Of a DNA stretch of 64,000 nucleotides, positions 1 to 13,567 are shown one piece after another. Where the stretch lies: assembly GCF_900105945.1 (NCBI RefSeq), contig NZ_FNSO01000004.1, forward strand, positions 1,426,001 through 1,490,000, given 5' to 3'. How positions within the stretch are numbered: the first letter of the stretch is position 1; each line of letters begins with the position of its first letter. The notes beneath the pieces are model-generated. The model did no database searches. It worked only from the letters and a program-made list of their open reading frames with translations, and had not been told where the DNA came from. The stretch is from Amycolatopsis tolypomycina (lineage in GTDB: Bacteria > Actinomycetota > Actinomycetes > Mycobacteriales > Pseudonocardiaceae). The translations under genes were made by a program, and so were the position numbers.

Positions 1-2
1 CG

Positions 3-317
3 ACGATCGCGGGGGAGTGGCAGAACCGGATCGTCACCCGCGGCGCGGGCCTGCGCACCGGTGCGGTGTGGCGGCTCCACGACGGCGGCATCGCCGTCGA
101 GCGCGGGGGAGCGCCGGACTTCTGGATCCCGCGGGGCGCCGTCACCGGCATCCGGCGCGACACGAAGATCGCCGGGAAGGTGATGGGCACGGAGGCCCTG
201 CTGGTCGTCACCTGGCGGCTCGGCGAGACCGAGCTCGACACCGGCTTCCGCGGCGACGACCTCGACGACTATCCACAGTGGATCGAACAGCTCAAGATCA
301 AGGGAGGTGCCCAGTGA
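3..317 (+). CDS. C-terminal part of a small conserved protein preceding carA (5' end outside window)
   Basis: The frame is open to the window edge and ends at TGA 315-317. The visible 104 residues contain WRLHDGGIAVERGG and a beta-rich stretch ending in DDLDDYPQWIEQLK, with no membrane helix in this part. In mycobacteria a gene at this position between pyrC and carA (Rv1382) encodes a short membrane-anchored protein of unknown role, and I assign it by position only. It overlaps the carA start by four bases (GTGA), so the two are co-translated in the pyr operon. No function can be read from the sequence. Confidence 0.75.
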   Translation, partial: TIAGEWQNRIVTRGAGLRTGAVWRLHDGGIAVERGGAPDFWIPRGAVTGIRRDTKIAGKVMGTEALLVVTWRLGETELDTGFRGDDLDDYPQWIEQLKIKGGAQ

Positions 318-1435
318 ACGCGCGCGCTCAGGCCGCACTGGTACTCGAAGACGGCCGGGTGTTCCGCGGCGCTGCCTACGGCGCGCAGGGGCGAACCCTC
401 GGCGAGGCGGTGTTCTGCACCGGCATGACCGGTTACCAGGAGACGCTGACCGACCCGTCCTACCACGGCCAGATCGTGGTGCAGACGGCGCCGCAGATCG
501 GCAACACCGGCTGGAACGACGAGGACGACGAGTCCTCGAAGATCTGGGTCAACGGCTACGTGGTGCGCGACCCCGCCCGCACGCCGTCCAACTGGCGCTC
601 GCGCCGGACCCTGGACGAGGAGCTGGTGCGCCAGGGGATCGTCGGCATCGCCGAGGTCGACACCCGCTCGCTGACCCGCCACCTGCGCGAGGTCGGCGCG
701 ATGCGCGCCGGGGTGTTCTCCGGTGACGCGCTCGGCACGGTCGACGACATGGTCGCGGCGGTGCTGGAGAGCCCGAAGATGGAAGGTGCCGACCTGGCCG
801 GGCAGGTTTCGACGCGTTCGCCGTACGTGGTCTCGCCCGACGGTGAAGTTCGCTTCCGGGTGGCCGCGCTGGACCTGGGCATCAAGTCCAACACCCCGCG
901 CCAGATGGTCAAGCGCGGGATCGAGGTGCACGTCCTGCCTTCGTCCGCTTCTTTGGAAGACGTGCTGGCGATCGAGCCGGACGGCGTGTTCCTGTCCAAC
1001 GGCCCGGGCGACCCGGCGACGACGGTGCACGCGACCGAGCTGACCAAGCAGGTCCTCGGCCGCGAGATCCCGCTGTTCGGCATCTGCTTCGGCAACCAGG
1101 TCCTCGGCCGCGCGCTGGGCCTGGGGACGTACAAGATGCGCTACGGCCACCGCGGCATCAACATCCCGGTGATCGACGTGGCGACGAAGTCGGTGGCGAT
1201 CACGGCGCAGAACCACGGCTTCGCCCTCGAAGGCGAGCCGGGCCGGCGCTTCGAGTCCCCGTTCGGGGCGGCGCAGATCAGCCACTACTGCCCCAACGAC
1301 GACACGGTGGAGGGCGTGCGGGCGCTGGACGTCCCGGCGTTCTCGGTCCAGTACCACCCCGAAGCCGCAGCCGGTCCGCACGACGCGGCGCCCCTGTTCG
1401 ACGAATTCGTTTCGCTCATGGAGAAGCGGTCGTGA
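314..1435 (+). CDS. carA: Carbamoyl-phosphate synthase small (glutamine amidotransferase) subunit
   Basis: CarA hydrolyses glutamine and passes ammonia to CarB to make carbamoyl phosphate for pyrimidine and arginine synthesis. The 373-residue protein has the CarA N-terminal domain (LVLEDGRVFRGAAYG) and a C-terminal class I glutamine amidotransferase domain. The nucleophile lies in GICFGNQ (Cys about 258), and the partner His and Glu lie in QYHPEAAAGPHD. GTG 314 is chosen because it gives the usual N-terminus and overlaps the upstream stop. Its stop overlaps the next start (GTGA), but that next gene is an ATPase rather than carB, which starts only at 3191. Confidence 0.97.
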   Translation: MNARAQAALVLEDGRVFRGAAYGAQGRTLGEAVFCTGMTGYQETLTDPSYHGQIVVQTAPQIGNTGWNDEDDESSKIWVNGYVVRDPARTPSNWRSRRTLDEELVRQGIVGIAEVDTRSLTRHLREVGAMRAGVFSGDALGTVDDMVAAVLESPKMEGADLAGQVSTRSPYVVSPDGEVRFRVAALDLGIKSNTPRQMVKRGIEVHVLPSSASLEDVLAIEPDGVFLSNGPGDPATTVHATELTKQVLGREIPLFGICFGNQVLGRALGLGTYKMRYGHRGINIPVIDVATKSVAITAQNHGFALEGEPGRRFESPFGAAQISHYCPNDDTVEGVRALDVPAFSVQYHPEAAAGPHDAAPLFDEFVSLMEKRS

Positions 1436-2589
1436 CCCTCACGACCGGTATCGAGCGGCTCCGGATCCGGAACTTCCGGGTGCTCCGGGACGTCGAGCTG
1501 GACGGCCTGACGCCGGTGACGGCGTTGCTGGGGCCGAACGGGAGCGGGAAGTCCACGGTGTTCGACGCGCTGGACTTCCTCTCCGAGTCGCTTCGGGTCG
1601 GGCTGCGCTCGGCGTGGGACAAGCGTGGGGGTGCCGCCGACATCATCACCCATGGTGCGACCGGGCCGGTCGAGATCGAACTGACGTGTCGCATCGAAGG
1701 CGCGGTGGGCGCGTACCGGCTCGCCATCGAGTACGACGATGACGAGCCGGTGGTGGCCGAGGAGAAACTGACTTGGCAGCCCGAGGGTGCCGAGACGCCC
1801 TTCGACGCCTTGCACTTCCGGCGCGGTGACGGTGGGTTCGCCAATGCCGGTGCATGGGAACTCCTCGAATTGGCGGGGCCTGACCTCCTCGGGCTGGGCG
1901 TGGTGAGCCAGCTTGCAGGCAAGGTCGAAGTCGGCAGGTTTCGCCGGTTCATCGGGCAGATCGTTCTTGCAGACCTGAATCTCGACGCAATGCGGAAAGG
2001 TTCGAGGGAGAGCAGAACGGTCTGGCTCAAACCGAACGGGGAGAACTTGGGTTCCGTCGTCCGGCTGTTCAGCCTTGAGCTCCCTCAAGAGTGGGAGAAC
2101 ATCAGGGCGTCGCTGCGGAAGTATGTCCCGGGGCTCGAAGACATCGAATCCTTCCAGCAGGGTGACGGCAGCTGGATTGTTCGTCTGCGCGAGCAGGGGA
2201 AAGAAGAGCTGGTGGGGCCGGAGAACATCTCCGACGGCACGTTGCTGCTGCTCGGCTACCTGTTGGCATTGCGCACATACGCCTCGGTCCTCCTCATCGA
2301 GGAGCCGGAGAACCAGGTCCACCCTCGACTGCACTATTCGCTCGCCGAAGACGCGCGCGACGCGCGAGCCGACCAGGTCATCGTCGCGACCCACGCGCCT
2401 CGCTTCGTCGACGCGTTGCGACCGGACGAGGTCTGGACGTTCGCCCGCGGGAATGACGGTTACGCCAAGACCAAACGGGCTTCCGACGAAGCACCGATCG
2501 TCCGCATGGTGGAGTCCGGGGGAGCGCTCGGCGACCTCTGGACCGAGGGATACTTCCGGTTCGGCGACCCGCTCGGGGAGCGCCCGTGA
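1432..2589 (+). CDS. OLD/ABC-like AAA ATPase (AAA_21 type), first gene of an inserted pair
   Basis: This 385-residue predicted ATPase has Walker A GPNGSGKST at residues 34-42, preceded by the typical IRNFRVLRDVEL strand. A signature-like ISDGTLLLLGYLLAL, Walker B SVLLIEEPENQVHP and a switch histidine in VIVATHAPRF follow. That layout is typical of RecF/OLD-like AAA_21 proteins, many of which power anti-phage or toxin modules. It starts inside the carA stop (GTGA) and ends inside the start of the next gene (GTGA). Base composition is lower than in its neighbours: by hand count 1981-2040 is 60% GC, against 78% for 5101-5160 in carB. This suggests acquisition. Its exact biochemical target is unknown. 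Confidence 0.85.
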   Translation: MTLTTGIERLRIRNFRVLRDVELDGLTPVTALLGPNGSGKSTVFDALDFLSESLRVGLRSAWDKRGGAADIITHGATGPVEIELTCRIEGAVGAYRLAIEYDDDEPVVAEEKLTWQPEGAETPFDALHFRRGDGGFANAGAWELLELAGPDLLGLGVVSQLAGKVEVGRFRRFIGQIVLADLNLDAMRKGSRESRTVWLKPNGENLGSVVRLFSLELPQEWENIRASLRKYVPGLEDIESFQQGDGSWIVRLREQGKEELVGPENISDGTLLLLGYLLALRTYASVLLIEEPENQVHPRLHYSLAEDARDARADQVIVATHAPRFVDALRPDEVWTFARGNDGYAKTKRASDEAPIVRMVESGGALGDLWTEGYFRFGDPLGERP

Positions 2590-3190
2590 CCGTCTTGGCT
2601 CCCTGTCGCCTCGAAGTGCTCGTCGAGGAACTGTCCGCGGAAGAGGCGCTGAAAGTTCTCCTCCCGAAGATCGTTCCTGGCGTCGACTTCCGGATCGTCC
2701 CCTTCAACGGCAAGCCCGATCTGCTGCGCAAGCTGCCTGTCCGGCTCCGCGACTACACCTACTACTGGGCCGAGGCGGGCTTGCGGATCGTCGTCCTGCT
2801 GGACCGGGATGACGATGACTGCGCCGAGCTGAAGAGCCGTCTCCTCGAAATCGCGCACGAAGTGGGACTGCCCGCTGAAGCGGCCCTGTTCCGCATCGTG
2901 ATCGAAGAGCTCGAGGCCTGGTTCCTCGGAGACGTTCCGGCGCTGAATGCGGCCTATCCCCGAGTTCCACCGAGCTTGGGGAACCAGGCCAAGTTCCGCG
3001 ACCCGGAGAACGTTCCCGGCGGTGCGTCGGAGGGGTTGGGGTACGTGCTGCACGACTACCACAAGAAGGGCCTCCAGAAGGTCCGCGCAGCGCGCGACAT
3101 CGCGCCCCACATGGACATCGAGAACAACCGATCCAAAAGCTTTCAGGTCTTCCGCGACGGCTTGCGGCGCCTGGTGAAAGAAGGAAACTG

Positions 3191-3191
<1 letters not shown>
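2586..3191 (+). CDS. DUF4276 family protein, partner of the AAA ATPase
   Basis: This 201-residue protein is recognised as DUF4276 from an N-terminal acidic strand ([15 protein letters not shown]), a central LLDRDDDDC acidic cluster and the [11 protein letters not shown] motif, which marks the family. The spacing of Glu, Asp-x-Asp and a later acidic pair resembles a TOPRIM-like metal site, so a nuclease role is plausible but inferred. Families of this kind are often paired with AAA_21 ATPases in candidate defence modules. It overlaps the ATPase stop by four bases, and its own TGA shares one base with the carB ATG, so the whole pair is embedded in carAB translation. Confidence 0.8.
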
Positions 3192-6501
<3,310 letters not shown>

Positions 6502-6505
<4 letters not shown>

Positions 6506-7362
6506 GCGGGGTCGTGAGCGGGCCGGAGCGGTTCGGGGCGCGGCTGGCCAAGGCCGTCGCGGCCCGCGGCCCGCTGTGCGCCGGGATCGACCCGCACCCC
6601 GGCCTGATCGAGGCCTGGGGGCTCCCGGTGGACGTCTCGGGCCTGGAACGGTTCGCGCTGTCCGCCACGGAGGTCCTGGCGGCGCGCGCGGCGATCGTGA
6701 AGCCCCAGTCGGCGTTTTTCGAAAGTTTCGGACCGGGCGGCGTCCGCGTGCTCGAGCGGGTCGTCGAGACGGCCCGCGACGCCGGCGCGTTGGTGCTTTT
6801 GGACGTCAAGCGCGGCGACATCGGGTCCACGATGGCGGCGTACACGGCCGCGTACGTGGCCGAGGGGGCGGCGATCGCGGCCGACGCGATCACCGTTTCG
6901 CCGTACCTCGGCTTCGGCTCTTTGGCCCAGTGCGCCGAAACGGCCGTCGCGGCGGGACGCGGCATCATCGTGCTCGCCCGGACTTCGAACCCGGAAGCGG
7001 CCGCCGTGCAGAACGCCCGGCTGCCCGACGGGCGCACGGTGGCGCAGTCGATCGTCGATTCCGTGGCGGCGTTCAACGCATGCGCGGAACCGCTCGGCGA
7101 TGTGGGTGTCGTCGTCGGCGCCACCGTTCCGCCGGGGGAGCTCGATCTCTCGCGGCTGAACGGTCCGGTGCTGGCGCCCGGTTTCGGGGCCCAGGGAGCC
7201 ACTGTGGCCGATTTGCGGGCCCTGTTCGGTGTGTCCCTGCCGGGCGTGCTGCCCGCGTCGTCCCGCGACATCCTGAAGCACGGTCCGGAGCAAGCGGCTT
7301 TGCGCCAAGCGGTCGAACGGGTCGCCGAAGTGCTGGCCGACCCGCAGGAAAACGGCCAATAG
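6502..7362 (+). CDS. pyrF: Orotidine 5'-phosphate decarboxylase (type 2)
   Basis: PyrF decarboxylates OMP to UMP, the last step of de novo pyrimidine synthesis. The 286-residue product has the active-site motif [12 protein letters not shown] with the catalytic Lys/Asp pair, plus an N-terminal CAGIDPHP and a phosphate-binding APGFGAQG near the C-terminus. Length and motifs fit the longer actinobacterial type 2 enzyme. GTG 6502 overlaps the carB stop. A 107-bp gap follows before mihF, the first clear break in the pyr transcription unit. Confidence 0.96.
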
Positions 7363-7469
7363 CAGGGGCCGGAACGGGCCCCCACCAGGCACCCCCGCAT
7401 TGTGGCCGGTGCTCACGGGTGGGTACCGTCGCGTCACCCACCCAGTTTTGAGAACTACCGGAGGAAAAC

Positions 7470-7787
7470 GTGGCACTTCCCCAGCTGACAGAGGAACAGC
7501 GCGCTGCGGCGCTGGAGAAGGCCGCCGCCGCCCGCCGCATCCGTGCTGAGCTGAAGGAGCGGCTGAAGCGGGGCGGTACCACTCTGGTCGACGTGCTGAA
7601 GCAGGCCGAGGAGAACGAAGTCCTCGGCAAGATGAAGGTTTCGGCTCTGCTCGAGGCCCTCCCGGGCGTCGGCAAGGTCCGCGCGCAGCAGACCATGGAA
7701 CGACTGGAGATCGCCCCCAGCCGTCGCCTTCGCGGCCTCGGCGACCGGCAGCGCAAGGCGCTGCTGGCCGAGTTCAGCGGCGAGTGA
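7470..7787 (+). CDS. mihF: Actinobacterial integration host factor (mIHF)
   Basis: This 105-residue basic nucleoid protein binds and bends DNA and is essential in mycobacteria. A long N-terminal helix is followed by a helix-two-turn-helix segment ([19 protein letters not shown]) that resembles the S13-like fold, and a basic tail ends in [12 protein letters not shown] strong site, GGAGGAAAA, ends one base before the GTG. It lies just before gmk, as in other actinobacteria, and its TGA overlaps the gmk start. Confidence 0.94.
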   Translation: MALPQLTEEQRAAALEKAAAARRIRAELKERLKRGGTTLVDVLKQAEENEVLGKMKVSALLEALPGVGKVRAQQTMERLEIAPSRRLRGLGDRQRKALLAEFSGE

Positions 7788-8437
7788 ACGGCGCCGGTCG
7801 TGACTACCCGGTGAACCGGGGCGCCGACCGCGGCAGTGAGCCGGTGACGGGGGACCTCCCCCGGCACCGGCTCACCGTCGTATCGGGGCCTTCGGGAGTC
7901 GGGAAGTCGAGCGTGGTGGGCGAACTGCGGAAGCTGGAGCCCGACGTCTGGTTCAGCGTTTCGGTCACCACGCGCAAGCCGCGTCCCGGCGAAGTCGACG
8001 GGGCGCACTACCACTTCGTCGACCGCGCGGAGTTCGACGCGATGATCGCCGACGGCAGGCTGCTGGAATGGGCCGAGTTCGCCGGCAACTGCTACGGCAC
8101 CCCGCGCGAGCCGGTCGAGAAGGCCCTCGCCGAAGGGCGGCCCGCGGTGCTCGAGATCGAGCTGCAGGGTGCCCGCCAGGTCCGCGCGGCCATGCCGGAG
8201 GCCCGGCTGGTGATGCTGATGCCGCCGTCGTGGGAGGAACTGGTCGGCAGGCTCACCGGGCGCGGCACCGAAACCGAGGCCGCGGTGCAGGCCCGGCTGG
8301 CCGAGGCGGAGCGCGAGCTGGCGGCCGCGGGGGAGTTCGACCACCGCGTCGTCAACGCCGACGTGCGGGCGGCCGCGGAGCACTTGCTAAACTTGATTAC
8401 TGATCAGTCTTCCGAAGATGCGGAGCACCACGAGTGA
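7784..8437 (+). CDS. gmk: Guanylate kinase
   Basis: Gmk phosphorylates GMP to GDP using ATP. The 217-residue reading has the P-loop [10 protein letters not shown], the GMP-binding [17 protein letters not shown], and the lid region with LTGRGTETE. The core begins at LTVVSGPSG, so about 27 extra N-terminal residues are present if GTG 7784 (GTGA overlap with mihF) is used. GTG 7811 and GTG 7843 are possible later starts. It is followed directly by rpoZ with a four-base overlap. Confidence 0.95.
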   Translation: MNGAGRDYPVNRGADRGSEPVTGDLPRHRLTVVSGPSGVGKSSVVGELRKLEPDVWFSVSVTTRKPRPGEVDGAHYHFVDRAEFDAMIADGRLLEWAEFAGNCYGTPREPVEKALAEGRPAVLEIELQGARQVRAAMPEARLVMLMPPSWEELVGRLTGRGTETEAAVQARLAEAERELAAAGEFDHRVVNADVRAAAEHLLNLITDQSSEDAEHHE

Positions 8438-8703
8438 CCACCCAGGCAATCTTGACCGAAGAGCTCGAGGGCATCACCAACCCGCCGATCGACGACCTGC
8501 TCGAAAAGGTCAGCTCGAAGTACGCGCTGGTGATCTACTCGGCCAAGCGTGCCCGCCAGATCAACGACTACTACGCCCAGCTGGGCGAGGGCCTGCTCGA
8601 GTACGTCGGCCCGCTCGTCGAGCCGGGCCCGCGCGAGAAGCCGCTCTCGATCGCGCTGCGCGAGATCCACGGCGGCCTGCTCGAGCACACCGAGGGTGAG
8701 TAA
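8434..8703 (+). CDS. rpoZ: RNA polymerase omega subunit
   Basis: The 89-residue omega subunit helps assemble and stabilise the beta' subunit of RNA polymerase. The typical actinobacterial N-terminus [17 protein letters not shown] and the core [20 protein letters not shown] are intact. It sits in the gmk-rpoZ-coaBC order found across actinobacteria, starting inside the gmk stop and overlapping coaBC by eight bases. Confidence 0.96.
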   Translation: MTTQAILTEELEGITNPPIDDLLEKVSSKYALVIYSAKRARQINDYYAQLGEGLLEYVGPLVEPGPREKPLSIALREIHGGLLEHTEGE

Positions 8704-9916
8704 ACCCCGCGTCGTCCTGGGCGTGGGCGGCGGCATCGCCGCCTACAAGGCCTGTGAGGTGCTGCGCGGGCTGACCGAATCCGGTCACGACGTCCGCGTG
8801 GTCCCCACCGAAGCCGCGCTGAACTTCGTCGGCGCGGCCACCTTCGAAGCCCTCTCCGGTCACCCCGTGCACACGGGCGTGTTCACCGAGGTGCCCGAGG
8901 TCCAGCACGTCCGCGTCGGCAAGGAGGCCGATCTCGTCCTGGTCGTCCCGGCCACGGCGAACCTGCTCGCCAAGGCCGCCCACGGCCTCGCGGACGACCT
9001 GCTGACGAACACCCTGCTCACCGCCCGGTGCCCGGTCGCCTTCTTCCCGGCGATGCACACGGAGATGTGGGAGCACCCCGCGACCCGCGACAACGTGGCG
9101 CTGCTGCGCTCGCGCGGGATGATCGTCACCGAGCCCGACTCCGGCCGGCTGACCGGTGCCGACACCGGCAAGGGCCGCCTGGCGAACCCGGCCGAGATCG
9201 TCGACCTGGCCCGGCTGCTGCTGGCCCGCCCCGGCGCCCTCCCGCGCGACCTCGAAGGCGTCCGCGTGGTGGTCTCGGCAGGCGGCACGCGCGAGCCCCT
9301 CGATCCCGTGCGTTACCTGGGCAACCGCTCGTCCGGCAAGCAGGGCTACGCGCTGGCTCGCGTCGCCGCCCAGCGCGGCGCCGACGTCACCCTGGTCACC
9401 GCCCACACGGTCGCCCTCCCGGATCCGGCGGGCGCGGCGGTGGAGCACGTCTCGACGGCGGAGGAGCTGCGGCAGGCGGTGCACGCCGCGGCCCAGGCCG
9501 CGGACGTCGTCGTGATGGCCGCCGCGGTCGCCGACTTCCGGCCGGCGAACCGGGCCGAGCACAAGATCAAGAAGTCCGACGACCAGCCGGACCCGGTCAT
9601 CACGCTCGACCGCAATGCGGACATCCTGGCCGAACTGGTGCAGAACCGGCGTCCCGGACAGGTCGTCGTGGGCTTCGCCGCGGAAACCGGTGACGAGCAC
9701 GGCAGCGTCCTCGACCACGCCCGCGCGAAACTCAAGCGCAAGGGGGCCGACCTGCTGGTCGTCAACGCCGTGGGCGACGGCAAGGCCTTCGGCACGGAGG
9801 ACAATTCGGGCTGGCTGCTGGGGGCCGACGGCACCGAGATCGCGATCCCGCTGGGCGCGAAGGCTGAACTCGCATCCACATTGTGGGACGCTGTTGTGAG
9901 CTTCATGAAGCGTTGA
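8696..9916 (+). CDS. coaBC: Bifunctional phosphopantothenoylcysteine decarboxylase/phosphopantothenate-cysteine ligase
   Basis: The protein makes 4'-phosphopantetheine from phosphopantothenate and cysteine, steps 2 and 3 of CoA synthesis. The N-terminal flavodoxin-like CoaC half opens with [17 protein letters not shown] and carries [17 protein letters not shown]. The C-terminal CoaB half has [18 protein letters not shown], the DFRPA stretch and [11 protein letters not shown] 8696 gives 406 residues, normal for the family; earlier in-frame codons would read back through rpoZ. Confidence 0.96.
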   Translation: MSKPRVVLGVGGGIAAYKACEVLRGLTESGHDVRVVPTEAALNFVGAATFEALSGHPVHTGVFTEVPEVQHVRVGKEADLVLVVPATANLLAKAAHGLADDLLTNTLLTARCPVAFFPAMHTEMWEHPATRDNVALLRSRGMIVTEPDSGRLTGADTGKGRLANPAEIVDLARLLLARPGALPRDLEGVRVVVSAGGTREPLDPVRYLGNRSSGKQGYALARVAAQRGADVTLVTAHTVALPDPAGAAVEHVSTAEELRQAVHAAAQAADVVVMAAAVADFRPANRAEHKIKKSDDQPDPVITLDRNADILAELVQNRRPGQVVVGFAAETGDEHGSVLDHARAKLKRKGADLLVVNAVGDGKAFGTEDNSGWLLGADGTEIAIPLGAKAELASTLWDAVVSFMKR

Positions 9917-9997
9917 CCGTCCCCCGAGCGATAGTCAGTACGCTTGCACAGGTAAGGGGTGCCTAACCCACTGGGCATCCGACGACTAGGTGAGGAA

Positions 9998-11212
<1,215 letters not shown>

Positions 11213-11223
11213 CACGCCTCAAA

Positions 11224-11306
11224 CGCCCCAATGTGGCGTTCGGTGCGTCCAACGCACCGAACGCCACATTGGGTGCGCTGGACGCAACCAACGCCACATT
11301 GGGGCG
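11224..11306. repeat. Palindromic repeat between metK and priA, related to the 42-kb array
   Basis: A perfect 22-bp inverted repeat with a three-base loop occupies 11227-11248 and 11252-11273 (arms begin CCCAATGTGGCGTT). A further right arm, AACGCCACATTGGGGCG at 11290-11306, can pair instead with CGCCCCAATGTGGCGTT at 11224-11240, so two mutually exclusive hairpins are possible. The same arms and the GCACCGAACGCCACATTGGG core build the tandem array at 42371-42600. It may terminate metK transcription, although no T-run follows. Confidence 0.85.
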
Positions 11307-11355
11307 CTCGGCTGCGGCAGGGTGCTCACCGCGGCCTGACCGGCGGCGGCGGGAG

Positions 11356-11377
11356 TGTCGGTGGGGTCTGGTAGAGA
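11356..11377 (+). promoter_or_regulatory. PafBC-type DNA-damage promoter of priA (near-consensus)
   Basis: TGTCGGTG (11356-11363), eight bases, then TAGAGA (11372-11377) match the mycobacterial RecA-independent damage promoter TGTCRGTG-N8-TAnnnT except for the last -10 base. Seven bases separate the -10 hexamer from the priA GTG, so the mRNA would be leaderless or nearly so. The match is seen in the sequence; the regulator is inferred. Confidence 0.5.
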
Positions 11378-11384
11378 TCAGGGC

Positions 11385-13481
11385 GTGAGCAGTTCCGAGC
11401 CCGCTGCCCTCTGGGACCTCCCGGAGAAGCCGCCCGCACCCCAGGCGGCGCCCTCGCGCGCCCGGAAGACGCCGAAGCCCGGCGAGAAGGCGAAGGGCGC
11501 CCAGTCGCCCGCGCCCGAGCGGCCGGTGGCCCGCGTCGTCGTCGACATCCCGCTGGCCCACCTGGACCGCACCTTCGACTACCTCGTCCCGGAGAAGCTG
11601 CACGAGACCGCCGTGCCGGGGTGCCGCGTCCGCGTCCGGTTCGCCGGGCAGCTGGTCGACGGCTACCTGATCGAACGCGGCGAAACCAGCGACTACGGCA
11701 GCAAGCTCGCCTTCCTCGACCGCGTGACGTCGGCCGAGCCGGTGCTGCCGCCGTCGCTGCACGCCGTGTGCCGGGCGGTCGCCGACCGCTACGGCGGCAC
11801 GCTGTCCGACGTCCTGCGGCTCGCGATCCCGCCGCGGCACGCCAAGGCCGAGGGCGAGCCGCCCCTCGCGCCCGCGGCGGCGCCGGCGGCACCGGACACC
11901 ACGGCCTGGGCGCGCTACCAGCGTGGCCCGGCCTTCCTGGAGGCCCTCGCCGAGGCCAAGCCCGCGAACGCCGTCTGGCAGGCCCTGCCGGGCGAGGACT
12001 GGCCGCGCCGGCTCGCCGAGGCCGCCGGTGCCGTGGCCGCCGGCGGGCGGGGCGCGGTGCTGGTCGTGCCGGACCACCGCGACCTGACCCGCGTGCACGA
12101 GGCCTGCGCGGCGGTCGTGGGCGAGGACGCCGTCGTCGCGCTGATCGCCGGGCTCGGGCCCGCCGAGCGGTACCGGCGCTGGCTGGCCGTGCTGCGCGGC
12201 GCGGTGCGCGTGGTCGTCGGCACCCGGGCGGCGATGTTCGCCCCGGTCCACGACCCCGGCCTGTTCGCGGTCTGGGACGACGGCGACGACCTGCACCTCG
12301 ACCCGCACGCGCCGTACCCGCACGTCCGCGACGTCTTGATGGACCGCGCGCACGCGGCGAAGGCGTCCCTGCTGGTCGGCGGGTTCGCCCGGACGGCCGA
12401 GGCCCAGCTGCTCGTCGAGTCCGGCTGGGCCGCGCCGGTGCTGGCCGACCGCGCGACGCTGCGGTCCGCCGCCCCGCGCGTCACACCGGTGGGCGAGGAC
12501 TTCGACGTCGCCCGCGACGAGGCCGCTCGGGTGGCCCGTCTGCCGGCGGTGGCGTTCGAGGCCGCGCGCCAGGCGTTCGCGGCGGACCTCCCGGCCCTGG
12601 TCCAGGTCCCGCGGCGCGGGTACGTCCCCGGCTTGGCCTGCGGGAACTGCCGGACACCCGCGCACTGCCGCCGCTGCGCGGGGCCACTGGCCCTGCCCGG
12701 CGGCTCGCTCGACGGGCAGCCGAAACCCCCGGCGTGCCGCTGGTGCGGCGTCCCGGAGACGGCGTTCCGCTGCACGGCGTGCGGCTCGGTCCGGCTGCGC
12801 GCGGTGATCGTCGGCGCGAAGCGCACGGCGGAGGAGCTCGGCCGCGCGTTCCCGGGCGTCCCGGTCCGCACGTCCGGGGCGGCGGAGGTCCTGGCATCGG
12901 TCCCGGGCCGGCCGGCGCTGGTGGTGTGCACCCCGGGAGCGGAGCCGGTGGCGGAAGGCGGCTACGGCGCGGCCCTGCTGCTGGACGGATGGGCGCTGCT
13001 CGGCCGCCAGGACCTGCGGGCGGGCGAAGAGACCCTGCGCCGCTGGATGGCGGCGGCGGCCCTGGTCCGCCCGGCGGCCGGCGGTGGCCGCGTGATCGTC
13101 GGCGCGGAGGCGGGCCTGGCCGTGGTCCAGGCCCTGGTCCGCTGGGACCCGGCCTGGCACGCGGCCCAGGAGCTGGCGGAGCGCCGCGAGCTGGGCTTCC
13201 CCCCGGCCATGCGGATGGCGAGCGTGGAGGGCAGCCCGGACGCGGTGGCCGGCCTGCTGGACGACCTCCCGTTGCCGGAGTCCGGCGAGGTTCTGGGCCC
13301 GGTCCCGATCGGCGAGGTGGACGAAGAGGGCAACGCCGACCGCGAGCGGGCACTGGTCCGCGTGTCCCGCGCGGAGGGCAGAGCCCTGGCGGCATCGATC
13401 CACGCGGCCGCGGCCCGCCGCGACGCCCGCAAGGCCACCGAACCGATCCGCATCCAGCTCGACCCGCTCGAGCTGATCTGA
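11385..13481 (+). CDS. priA: Primosomal protein N' (PriA), probably without helicase activity
   Basis: PriA recognises stalled forks and helps reload the replisome. The 698-residue protein has the N-terminal DNA-binding domain (VVVDIPLAHLDRTFDYLVP), a degenerate helicase core and the zinc-binding cysteine clusters (CGNCRTPAHCRRC and CRWCG...CTACG). At the usual Walker A position it reads LPGEDWPRR instead of GxTGSGKT, and the DEAH box reads VWDDGDD. Loss of these motifs is known in actinobacterial PriA. GTG 11385 fits a leaderless start from the upstream promoter. Confidence 0.93.
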   Translation: MSSSEPAALWDLPEKPPAPQAAPSRARKTPKPGEKAKGAQSPAPERPVARVVVDIPLAHLDRTFDYLVPEKLHETAVPGCRVRVRFAGQLVDGYLIERGETSDYGSKLAFLDRVTSAEPVLPPSLHAVCRAVADRYGGTLSDVLRLAIPPRHAKAEGEPPLAPAAAPAAPDTTAWARYQRGPAFLEALAEAKPANAVWQALPGEDWPRRLAEAAGAVAAGGRGAVLVVPDHRDLTRVHEACAAVVGEDAVVALIAGLGPAERYRRWLAVLRGAVRVVVGTRAAMFAPVHDPGLFAVWDDGDDLHLDPHAPYPHVRDVLMDRAHAAKASLLVGGFARTAEAQLLVESGWAAPVLADRATLRSAAPRVTPVGEDFDVARDEAARVARLPAVAFEAARQAFAADLPALVQVPRRGYVPGLACGNCRTPAHCRRCAGPLALPGGSLDGQPKPPACRWCGVPETAFRCTACGSVRLRAVIVGAKRTAEELGRAFPGVPVRTSGAAEVLASVPGRPALVVCTPGAEPVAEGGYGAALLLDGWALLGRQDLRAGEETLRRWMAAAALVRPAAGGGRVIVGAEAGLAVVQALVRWDPAWHAAQELAERRELGFPPAMRMASVEGSPDAVAGLLDDLPLPESGEVLGPVPIGEVDEEGNADRERALVRVSRAEGRALAASIHAAAARRDARKATEPIRIQLDPLELI

Positions 13482-13567
13482 GTCCCGTATTTTGGGGGGC
13501 ATGGCGAAAGTCCGGCCGGTTCCTTTCCCCGGAGCGCAACGGCGAAACGCCGTTCAACGCTTCCGGG

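Noticed and set aside
9950..9972. AGGTAAGGGGTGCCTAACC before metK as an iron-regulator (DtxR/IdeR) box
   Set aside because: The half sites are two bases too far apart and the symmetry is poor; metK is not a known target.
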